Source: Rhytidiadelphus loreus
Lineage: Eukaryota > Streptophyta > Bryopsida > Hypnales > Hylocomiaceae
Assembly: GCA_947034895.1 (NCBI GenBank)
Contig: OX344764.1
Location: forward strand, 64,213,348 to 64,277,347
DNA length: 64,000 nucleotides
Direction: 5' to 3'
The notes under the pieces are model-generated. The model saw only the letters and a program-made list of their open reading frames with translations, was not told the origin of the DNA and did not search any database. Position 1 is the stretch's first letter. Every line of letters begins with the position of its first letter. Shown piece after piece: positions 25,572 to 36,500 of this stretch. The translations under genes were made by a program, and so were the position numbers.

Positions 25572-26005
25572 ATAGGGGTAGTCACACCTTCTTCACTTTG
25601 CACTTGGAGAATGGAGAATGGAAACGTGGCGGCTTGGGGTTGGCTTCATGTTGGTAGAATATATTTAGTTGGATATATCTTTCGCACTCCTAGTCTTCAC
25701 CTCCGGAGGTGAAGATTGGGAGTATGGAAGATATATCCAACTAAGAATATTCCTTTGTGCTCTACAATTTTACCTTTCATTGCCGCTTTACCTCTGTTGT
25801 TGATGATTTCCCTCCAACTTTACATCTAATCTTAGGTTAGGTAAGTTGCTTCTCCACTTTTTTCATTCTCCACTCTCAACACATCTTTTAGGGGGGTCAC
25901 ACCTTCTTCACTGACCACAGCTTCTCAGTGGCTCCTCCAAACCTTCACCAACTTCTCATTCTCCATTCTCCAAGTGCAAAGTGAAGAAGGTGTGACTACC
26001 CCTAT
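25572..26005. mobile_element. Foldback element with long terminal inverted repeats
   Basis: The outer arms of about 48 bases are inverted copies, starting ATAGGGGTAGTCACACC at 25572 and ending in its inverse at 26005. A second, inner palindrome (about 25657-25753) is centred on CTTCACCTCCGGAGGTGAAG. A third partial copy of the terminus (GGGGTCACACCTTCTTCACT) lies near 25893. No target duplication could be fixed. Confidence 0.7.
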
Positions 26006-27540
26006 TGTACTCTTGAAGGATGAAACATGAAAATTTGATCATTAATACATTAATACTCTTCAAGCAAGGTGACATGCAAATTTCAGAAGCCAAAGAAAAT
26101 CTATTTCAATGCAAAATAGTTTGTTTTTAATATTAAGTAAAATAGGACCTCAAAAGTTCAAAACAAATAATCGAATAATAATAATAGAAGACTCAAAGCT
26201 TTTAGATGAAACTAAATGATGGAAGGGTAAAAATTCTTCAAGTCAAGTAGCAACATGAATTTGTCATAGAGACCTTTTGGGGGCTCTAAGACCAAGCCTC
26301 CAGGTCTTTTCTTCCTTTTCTTGCAAAGAGCATTGTTAGAAATGGCTTCAAGATATATTATTATCATCACCATGTATTTCTAAATCTCCAAGAGCTAGCT
26401 CATTTCAAGTGCCAATAAGACTATCCAAATGAGATGTCAAATTTGAATGTTTCCTAAACCTATACCTATAACATCTTACTCCACAAATTGCCACTGATGT
26501 TTGTGAGTTCATTAAGTTAACAGGGGTGATTGCAAGAGACCAAACAATTTTGGTAGCATTCTACCAAAACTGCGATTTTTTCGTTTAGTACTAGGAGTAC
26601 TACAATACTACAAAATTGAACATTTTCAGTCGTTGATCTAAAAAATTGATAGCTAATAGTACGTTTGACTTCTTATTAGTATTGAAACAATACTGTTTGA
26701 AAAAAATGATAATTTGTCACAGAAAATAGAAAAATTTAAGTATAAAGTACTAATAATTAAAAAATCATGAACAAAAAGTCATTTTAATTGTAAATTTATT
26801 TTTCAAACAATCTAAAAAATAATGAATCTCATGTTTTTTGAGTTAGCCATCTTCAATAAAAATTTCAAGTCCATTGGCTTCATTTTCGGAAAGTTACGGC
26901 TGATGGCAACTCCGTCACTTTAATTGTGACCCAAAATAGGACCAATCTTTCTTACAATCACCCACGGGTCAATAACAACATGCTAAAATGAAACATGAGA
27001 CCTAACTTAAAGAATAGCCACATGTCTATCTCTCTAGATTCAATCTATAATTGCTAATCCATATATTATCCTCACAATATTACTTATACAAGGAAATTTT
27101 TTACAAATCACAATAAACCATTGAGCACCACATAAACCAGAGTTTGTTCTCTTCAGAAGCACATTATTTCAAATTCAAATATTCAGGATTAAAGTGATTG
27201 AGCCAATCTACAATACTAACCCAATCAACCTCAAATATTTCTATAAAATTTTGAAATTATCATGAGCTTTTCACAAAAAAATGAAGTAAAAATTCATATC
27301 AAATACAAAAGAAGCTTAAAAAATCTTTAGAATTAGTACAAGTGTTTATTACGATGTAGAACATCATGGACCAAATTTCTATATCATTCTATATTTACAA
27401 ACTAGTAATATATCCAAAGATTAAATGGCTATAAAATATTCAATTTTGAGAATTTCCCAAAGTTCAAATTGGATTAGAAACTAAATATGATAAATTCATT
27501 TTAGTAGCTAGGCTAAAATTCAAACAATTTTTTTTGAAAG
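26006..27540. other. Spacer without a recognisable gene
   Basis: AT-rich. The part around 27240-27310 resembles other old repeat fragments (near 8195 and 53870, AAATTATCATGAGCTTTTC type). No gene seen. Confidence 0.5.
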
Positions 27541-27543
27541 ACT

Positions 27544-27764
27544 CACTAGAAGAAACCCATGTTTTTTGTGACAAGCCTTGATTTTTTTGAACGGATTTTT
27601 TTTCTATCTAAGTTGACATTTAGTTGTTTTATGTTTTTAATGATGTTCATTAGTTCATTTGGATGTCATGAAAAACATAAAACCGGATAAATGTCAATTT
27701 AGACATAAAAAAATCCGTCAGAAAAAATTAGGGCTCGTTAAAAAAAAATAGGTTTCTTCTAGTG
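27544..27764. mobile_element. CACTA-type MITE
   Basis: 221 bases, termini CACTAGAAGAAACC in inverted orientation, 3-base duplication ACT (27541-27543, 27765-27767). The arms pair over most of the length. Confidence 0.82.
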
Positions 27765-27788
27765 ACTACAATTTAAATCAAGAATGAG

Positions 27789-29972
27789 CACTACAACAAA
27801 AGCAATGTTTTATGACTGCAAAATATGACTATTGTGAGTCATAAAATCAAAAAATATGACTCACGTAGAAATCACTATAGATGATTCGGAGCATGATTGG
27901 ATCCAATCATTACCAACGAGTCCCTTTGGACATCAATCATATTTTGAATCATATGAATTGGGGGATGTAATTAGCCATAATTATCCATATTTTGCCAACG
28001 AGGCGTATATGTTGACTATCTATGGGGGCTTGACTTTTTCTTCAGCTACCCAGACAAAGAAAAAAAATCTTATGTGGCATGTGACTCCATTTAGTTATAT
28101 TTTTGGCTGACGTGGAATATGACTATAGTGATTCATGTTTTAGTTGACGTGAAATATGACTGTGATGAGTCATATTTTGGTTGATGTGGAATATGACTAC
28201 AATGAGTCATATTTTGGTTGGTGTGGAATATGACTACAATGAGTCATATTTTGGTTGACGTGGAATATGACTGCAATGAATCATATTTTTTGTTGATGTG
28301 GAATATGATTGTGATGAGTCATTTTTTTGTTGATGTGAATTGTGAAATATCACTCTTGTGAGTCTTATTTTTTGATGATGTGGAATATGAATATGACTCT
28401 TGTGAATCATATTCTTTGCTAATGTAAAATATGACTCTTGTGAGTCATATTTTTATTGACATGGTAGTTGATGTGGATGTCATTAGTAATTTTATGACTA
28501 ATTGTAGTCATATTTTGGGATGTATAAGGTTACATTGTGATACACATAAGTACAAGCATTATATAACTATAACTAATTATATTTTGGTCAATATATATTG
28601 TGAAATGTAACTCAAGCAAGTGATATTTTGGATAATTGAAAGTTATATTTTTAAAATTTGTGTGTAGTTTGTGATTGAGGTGATTGAGGTCCAAATAGCT
28701 TTAATTACAAACTTCAATTACATTTTTCATGCATTTTAAATGGACATGACACATTGCAATTACATATCAAGAGGATTTAACAATTGAAAAAAACTTCACA
28801 TAGTTAAAAACACATACACATAATTTTAAAGATATACATGAGACAATCATATTGGAGAGGGAGAATGCAAGAAGGAATGCAACTCTCTTTATTGACATTT
28901 ATTAGCCAACAATATAAAACATATATATCACAAGGAATCATTCACAAAATTCAATAGGACCTATATTCCTTACAATAATGCGAAGATGGTTCTATTCGAT
29001 TGCAAGTAGCCTTCAACAACTTTGTTTCAAGTTTTGGTGCTTGCAAATACAATTAAAGCAATGAGAGGTCAATTTTTAGTGAATGAACAACAAAGCTCAA
29101 TCTTCTAAGGTTTACAACAGTACAAAATATGTAGCAAAAGTTTAGAGTAGGAAGAATAAAAATGGTGATGAAGGGAAGAAAAAGAAAATAGTGGCGAGTG
29201 CTAAAAGTTAAGATAACAACAAACAAGAGTTAAGATACAACAAGAAATAACAGCTAAGAGGCAATAAGAAACAAGTGTTAAGAGGCAACAAAAAAAACAG
29301 GAAGTAAGAACTAAAAAGCAATAAGAGGAAACAAAAAGCAAGAACTAAGAAGAAGTAAGAGTTAAAATGCAAGAAGAAGAAATAAAATTGATTAACTAAA
29401 AAGCAACAAGAAGTAAGAGTTAAGATGCAAGAAGAACTAAAATGCAACAAAAACTAAGAACTCAGAAGCAAAAAACAAGTAAGAGCTAAGAGACAACAAA
29501 AGGCAAGGAAGAAGAACTAAGAGAAGTGGTAGCTAGGGTTTCAAAACCCTTAAGAAATGACAGCTAGGATTTCAAAACTCTAAAAAAGTGGTGATTAGGT
29601 TTTAAAATCCAAAAAAGAATTGGCTAAGATTTCAAAATTTTAAACAATGATTTGTCCATATTTTTTTTGGATTGCCCATATTTTTCTTGGGCTACCCAAA
29701 AATAAAAAAATGTCACTCCCATGAAAATATGACTAGAAATATAACTCAACGTTCTTCAAACATATTCTCTACATTCTCTATGAAATACTTTAGTGTTCCC
29801 AATGGGCATATAGTATACACTTGTGAAGTACAAGGCCCAAAAATGACTAGCAGCCATATTTTGTAGTCATATTTCTCCCCAAGGTGTCGGCATCCAAGAA
29901 TATGATTGTGAGTAGTCGCTAGTTATCCCAATTATATTTTTGCAGTCATAAAACACTGCTTTTGTTATAGTG
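27789..29972. mobile_element. CACTA-type non-autonomous element, 2.2 kb
   Basis: Termini CACTACAACAAAAGCAATG and, reversed, CACTATAACAAAAGCAGTG, with 3-base duplication GAG (27786-27788, 29973-29975). Subterminal repeats of ATATGACT/GAGTCATATT type fill both ends, as expected of CACTA elements, where they bind the transposase. The middle, at about 29210-29520, is a degenerate A/G-rich repeat. No transposase was recognised, so it is a deletion derivative or fully non-autonomous. It starts only 22 bases after the MITE at 27544-27764. Confidence 0.85.
28085..28480. repeat. Tandem subterminal repeats of about 37 bases
   Basis: About ten diverged copies of a unit such as GTGGAATATGACTACAATGA followed by GTCATATTTTGGTTGAT. 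The inverted pair TGACT...GAGTCA lies in each unit. They lie in the left part of the CACTA-type element. Confidence 0.75.
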
Positions 29973-30113
29973 GAGGAAAAATTGTAGAATATACTAACTA
30001 TGTATTTGGTAAATTTCTAGTTTCATTGCATTTATATTTCTATGTTTTCACTAATTGTCTACAAAATTTCACTAATGTGTGCAATATGCCCCAGACAAGG
30101 AGCAAATCTTTAA

Positions 30114-30910
30114 CCCCTAAACGTCCGAACAACATTTTTTGGCAACATACGGACGGAGTTTGGGCAACATAGTGAGCTACCCAAATCACTTTTAAAAAAA
30201 ATAAAAATCTGAAATTGATTCTCTAAATTTTTATATATGTGGTGAGCTTTGAATCATTCCATTTTGATTAATGAGATGAAAATTATGAGGAATTTTAGTT
30301 TGGGTTAGTTTGTAAGTAGTTATAGAATCTTTAATCTAAAATAAACTTTGAAGTCCTTTATTTAACTCAATTCCAAATATTTTTGGAAAAAAATAAATAC
30401 ATTAGGTGTATATTGTTTATTACAACATTAAAACCATTGGAATTGGCATTTTTCAATTCTATAAATAAATTGTTTACAATTTTATATTTTTAATCATTCT
30501 CTACTTCTATGTACTTATTATTTTTTTCCTATATGTTGTACAATTTCAAATTATCTAAAAAATTTTAAGCATGTAGCCAACTTGACTTGAGGAATGAATC
30601 CAAAGAGTAACCACCATTTTGGACATTTTTTCATACAAATGTGAATTTGTGAAATGCAGCTGCCCGTATTTTCACAATTTTTCAGAAGATGTGTAAAAAA
30701 AAGGATTTTTGTCACTTCAAACGTTAATATCTTGCAATCTACACGGTGGAAAATTCTGCAATTTTTTCCACATCTTCTCTAACTATTTTACTACAAGATC
30801 CTATGGTTACATTTGTCCAAAAATGTTTTTAATCTAAAATTTGGTGCTAGTAAATGCAAGGGCAGTTTTGGAGCAGTTTTGGTGAAAACATAGTCTTTGA
30901 CATTTAGGGG
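30114..30910. mobile_element. TTAA-flanked element, copy 3
   Basis: 797 bases between TTAA at 30110-30113 and TTAA at 30911-30914. Ends CCCCTAAACGTCCGAA and, reversed, CCCCTAAATGTCAAAG. The interior matches copy 2 (GAGCTTTGAATCATTCCATT near 30244 against AAGCTTTGAATCATTCCATT near 23645). Confidence 0.8.
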
Positions 30911-30914
30911 TTAA

Positions 30915-31481
30915 CCCTAGAACGTCTGGATCCATCTCCAGAATTGGGTACTTGGGAAAAATCATTATAAAGTACTATTTGGAAGAATATTTTGGACTTG
31001 ATATACAAATAAAAGTTGTATATTATGAATTTTAGATTCCATCTGTGCGGTTAGATTCACCTATGCTACCATCAATATTTTTTTATAAATTTTGAAAAGA
31101 AAAATTCAGAATATCTTCTAAATTCAATTACAAGCAAACTATTATCATTTTTTGAGTAAAACTTGTTGGAATGGATTCCAAATGAGGTTCTCTTCATACG
31201 GTGATTTTTTGAAATTTTTTTGTTCTTAAAATCTATGACCTCAGTATTGCAAACCCAATTTTGAACTAAAATCAATGCAATTTCTGGCTTGATAAACTTT
31301 CACATTTATAATTTTAGAAAAATATGAACTCTAGTATCACCAAATCCAACCATTAGATAGGACAAAAACTTGATGAAGTATCACCACAAATTAGATGACT
31401 TTCATCCAAACTGTAATGAGAAAGAAAACTAAATTTCAATCTGTACATCGTCCACAAAATGGACGTCGGAGCACTCCAGGG
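30915..31481. mobile_element. TTAA-flanked element of a different subfamily, abutting copy 3
   Basis: 567 bases starting CCCTAGAACGTCTGGATCC right after the TTAA at 30911-30914, which it shares with copy 3. It ends (reversed) CCCTGGAGTGCTCCGACGTC before TTAA at 31482-31485. CCCTAGAACGTC-like ends resemble those of described piggyBac elements. Non-coding. Confidence 0.72.
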
Positions 31482-31485
31482 TTAA

Positions 31486-33512
31486 TAGTGTGTTGACTAT
31501 GCAAGCCGATGTAGACCTAATAATTGTTGATGTTCCAGAGGGATTACCTATTCTTACTATTTCTACTCCACCAACTACCAACCATTAGAGGAGAAATGAA
31601 GCCATAGGAGGGTTGTTTTGAGTTGTTCCCTAAGTTATGAACCAACGCACTCATGGTCAGAATATTGAATGATTAATAGATTTTTTTTTAAATAATAAAA
31701 TAATATTTGAAAAATATATTTTTAGAATTAATTAATTAATATTATCCAACATAGCAATGACTATGCCAGGTTAGTAGCCTATGTATACTCTAGATATTTT
31801 ACCACAATAGAGCTCATAACCTTGGGAATGTGTAGAGAACTTGCGGCCCTCCTAAAGCTTCATTTTTTTTCTAATGATCCATTCTACAATGAAAATAGTT
31901 TTCAAAGAAAGGACTACAAGTCGTCTTTGACTTTGTTGAGAACTATCTACACAACAATAATGGTCTTCTTGTCATGTATCCTTTCAACTGTGACATTAAG
32001 TCTTTCTTAGGTTTTTGCAAATCATTAGATTTTCAATCATAGAAGGATTGGTAGGGTATGAATAGGATGCACTTGATATTGCCCTCAAGCACCTCTTCAA
32101 TAGTAAATTCTAAATTTTAAAAAATCCTAAAGGTTTTCAACATAATTTTTCTTGTTTTAAAAAATTTGAACTTAATTTGAAGTGTTGTGTAGACTATGCA
32201 TTTTAGTGTATTGCTTTGTATTAAAGCTCCACTTGAATGATCGAGGTCCACGTTCTCTTTCCAAGAAGAGTCTGCTCATGAAGCAGTTGGTATTAATGTG
32301 GGCCTTGACGACATCATTCAAAAAAATTGCTGGAATGACGACGTTGCCATGAATAGCAACAAGACTTAGTAGGGTCCTTGAGAGAAGGCTTCAGTTGCTT
32401 CTTCATGCAAATACTTATTGAAGCAACTACTTTGCTTAGTAACGTCGTCATGGACTGCACCGTATCTATAGATTAGTTTTACTTCTTTATTTTATTCCTC
32501 TAAGGCTTGTCTAGATTATATTAGTTTTGCCAAATCCTAATCATTATTGTTTTATCATCTTTCTATCTCTATAGGTTTGAGTATATGTGCTTGTCAAGCT
32601 ACTTCTTGCCATATTTTGACCTTGAAAGAAGATAAACCTATATTTGAGGCCTTGCTCTTGTGCTTGATCTAGGCTTTCTCTTGTTATCTACACCTTGCAA
32701 GAGTTGTAGAAAGGCTAGATCAAGTATAGGCTTATCCTCTTCCAAGGCTAGATCATTTTCTTTCTTTCACTATTATGATCAACAATGAATGTTTCTTATC
32801 ATGCTCCAAGTATATTCTCTAAAAGTGAAAAAATTACACCTTCGGACTTTTACATTTCAACATTGGGATTATGAATAAAATCTATACACATTTAATCTAT
32901 ATATAATCTATTTTTATTTATCCTAAATAAATCTAGATAAAGAAAACCACATCAAGGCTAAGATAAAATGTCATAAAAAAATACAAATGTACATGATTAA
33001 CTAAGATTGTGATTGGTCCAAAATTGAAAATATCAATAGAATTTATTGAATATAGTCTTCGTATTGTCAACACCTCATTAATTGATATGTTTTTATCTTC
33101 CAATAAAAACATGTCAAAGAAACTATCCAAATTGTAGTTAACATTTGTGTTAGCATTTCTATAAACAATCATCAAGATACACGTAAATATAAGCATCAAC
33201 AAAATAAAGTTATTATACTTAAGGAACTAAACATGTACAATTGTACAAATACAATAATAAGAAAAGCAAATTCTTGAGCATTTCACTATGAAGTCGTGTA
33301 CTAAAATTGAATACAAATCTTTTTTATACAATACCATAATTTTTTCAATATCAAATTATAAAAAAAGACCATACTTGTAAAAAAAATATTAATCATTAAA
33401 ATTGGTTTTAACAAATGATGAAAAATCTATTAACTAAGCATTGATAGTAACACTTGCCTTTCTAGATGACATCATTTTCACTTCCAAGACTAGTTAAGAA
33501 GGTCATTTACAA
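31486..33512. other. Spacer without a recognisable gene
   Basis: AT-rich. An imperfect inverted pair around CTTGATCTAGGCTTTCTC (32668) and GAAAGGCTAGATCAAG (32710) gives a weak hairpin. The part nearest 33512 probably includes the 3' untranslated region of the kinase-TPR gene. Confidence 0.5.
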
Positions 33513-36500
33513 TTAATTGAATGAGTGGAAAGATAAACAATGAAGTATTCGATATAATAACCTCGACTTGACCATTCTCTTAACTTCCCCACGATTTCTC
33601 AATGTCCAGGCATCATTAGGCTCAAGTTCATTAGCCTTGTTCAAGTCCTCCAATGCATTTGCATACTTGCCCATCATTCTCTTAACTTCCCCATGCCTCT
33701 TTAATGTCCAAGCATCATTAGGCTCAAGTTCATCAGCTTTATTCAAGTCATCCAATGCGTCTGTATACTTTTCCATCATTCCCTTGACTGCCCCACGCCT
33801 CTTTAATGTCCAAGCATCATTAGGCTCAAGTTCATAGGCCTTATTTAAGTCCTCTAAAGCATATGCACACATGCCCATCAATCGCTTAACTTCCCCACGT
33901 CTCTTTAATGTCCAAGCATCATTAGGCTCAAGTTCATCAGTCTTGTTTAAGTCCTCCAATGCATTAGTATACTTGCCCTTCATTCTCTTAACTTCTCCAA
34001 GTCTCTTTAATGTCCAAGCATCATTAGGCTCAAGTTCATTAGCCTTATTTAAGTCCTCCAATGCATTTGCATACTTGCCCATCATTCTCTTAACTTCCCC
34101 ACACCTCTTTAATGTCCAAACATCATTAGGCTCAAGTTCATCAGCTTTATTCAAGTCCTCCAATGCATTTGTATACTTGCCCATCAATTGTTTAACTTCC
34201 CCACGCCTCTGTAATGTCCAAGCATCATTAGGCTCAAGTTCATCAGCCTTATTCAAGTCCTCCAATGCATCAACATACTTGTTCATCAATCGCTTAACTT
34301 CCCCACGTCTCTTTAGTGTCAAAACATCATTAGGCTCAAGTTCATTAGCCTTGTTTAAGTCCTCCAATGCATCTGCATACTTGCCCATCAATCTTTTCAT
34401 TTCCCCACGCCCCTTCAATGTCCAAGGATCATTAGGCTCAAGTTCATTAGTCTTTTTCAAGTCTTTCAATGCATCAGTATATTTGTCCATCATTCTCTTA
34501 ACTTTCCCAAGCCTCTTTAATGTCCAAGCATCATTAGGCTCAAGTTCATCGGCCTTGTTCAAGTCTTCCAATGCATTTGCATACTTGCCCATCAATCGCT
34601 TTACTTCCCCACGTCTCTTTAATGTCCAAGCATCATTAGGCTCAAGTTCATCGGCCTTGTTCAAGTCTTCCAATGCATTTGCATACTTGCCCATCAATCA
34701 CTTTACTTCCCCACGTCTCTTTAATGTCCAAGCATCATTAGGCTCAAGTTCATCGGCCTTGTTCAAGTCTTCCAATGCATTTGCATACTTGCCCATCATT
34801 CTCTTAACTTCCCCACGCCTCTTTAATGTCCAAACATCATTAGGCTCAAGTTCATCAGCCTTGTTCAAGTCCTCCAATGCATCAGTATACTTTTCCATCA
34901 TTCTCTTAACTTCCCCACGCCTCTTTAATGTCCAAACATCATTAGGCTCAAGTTCATCAGCCTTGTTCAAGTCCTCCAATGCATCAGTATACTTTTCCAT
35001 CATTCTCTTAACTTCTCCATGCCTCTTTAATGTCCAAGGATCATTAGGTTTAAGTTCATCAACCTTGTTCAAGTCTTCCATTGCATCAGTATACTTTCCC
35101 ATCATTCTTTTAACTTCCCCATGAGTCTGCAATGTCAAAACAACATTAGGTTCAAGTTCATTAGCCTTGTTTAAGTCCTTCACTACATCTATATATTTGT
35201 CATCATTCCCTCGAGTTACCTACAATTCTTCAAAGTGGTAACAATATTTGGAAAATGATTGTTAATCTTGTGAATATCCTCCAATCCATCATCTTTAACC
35301 TGAAATGTCAGGTCAAAATCTTTTTCTACTCATTCTTTTTTAGACGGTTACTATTATGTGAGGTTATGATCATGAGCACATGAGCCTAGAAGTAAGAAGT
35401 CTATACACTTATGTTATAGGTTTCTGTATTGTAAAAATCTTCCATAATTATAAAATACCTATGTGATAGATACCTATATTATACACGTTTATGCTATAAG
35501 CATTTTCAATGGTTGTTGGATAAAGACTTATACCAAAGCTTATATGCTCACATTTTTATACTCATATGCTAGCATCTTTATTCTTTTTTAAAAAAGGTCT
35601 TGAATCTATAATTTTGTGCATATCATAATTATTTTCCATGTAGAGATACTAAGCGCAACGATGCATCTATAATTTGTGTAGCATGAACTTGTATCCTAAT
35701 CTAAAGTACATTTGGAGCACACATTTTTTTAAATCAAAGTATGAAATAAAATCACATGAGTTTCAACATACACAAACTACTTTGAAAGGAATCTTGAAAT
35801 TTTCACCAATGAGTAGCAAGCATACCTTGGATGTGGAAGAAGTATCTGCAATTTCCAAAATATTGAAGTTACTTTCAAAATTTTACAATGGTTGCATACT
35901 CCAAAGTTCTCAAATATCTTAAAACACAACAATTTAGACTTAAAAGTGTAGTGTTCCATCTTTTAGTTTTGTCTGTCACTAGACAACAAATATTAACATT
36001 ATACACTACAATATGCTACATTTGAATAATAAATATTAAATTTCTAATAACATTTGACATAGATATCATGCACTCGGGGGGGGCACTTAGTTCTACTATA
36101 ACAAACCACGTGCGAACAAGTGGTTTCTAATAAACTATAATTTCAACCTAAAATTTTGAACATTGTTTAATAATGACTATAGCTTTCTATTGCCAAAATT
36201 TCCAACTCAAATAAAATATGAAATGATTTCTAGAAGAGGTTGAAAATGCTCATGAAAATGAACTAAAATGGCATGTTTCAACTCAAATAATTATAGAGGA
36301 CACATTTAGATGACCATTGAGTCAATATTCAACTCAAAATGAGCTTTCAATGATGAGTTATTTTTAGGAATTTTTTGTTCACTTTTTAGACAATTTTTTC
36401 TTATATAATATAGGGGTGTGAAAGTTATTTTTCAGTTCTACAGTGTATCTTTTTACTTCAAAAATTTGTAACTAATTATTATTAACAAATCAAAATATCA

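Noticed and set aside
27856..28110. 84-codon plus-strand open frame in the CACTA-type element
   Set aside because: It runs into the subterminal tandem repeats and shows no transposase motif.
33871..35124. 417-codon plus-strand open frame
   Set aside because: It is the antisense of the TPR array. It stays open only because the 102-base units lack stops in that frame, and its repeat SSALFKSSNA-type pattern has no known family.
33540..35209. Regular repeats resembling a CRISPR array
   Set aside because: The whole 102-base unit is repeated with no unique spacers, and it codes for TPRs in a eukaryotic gene.
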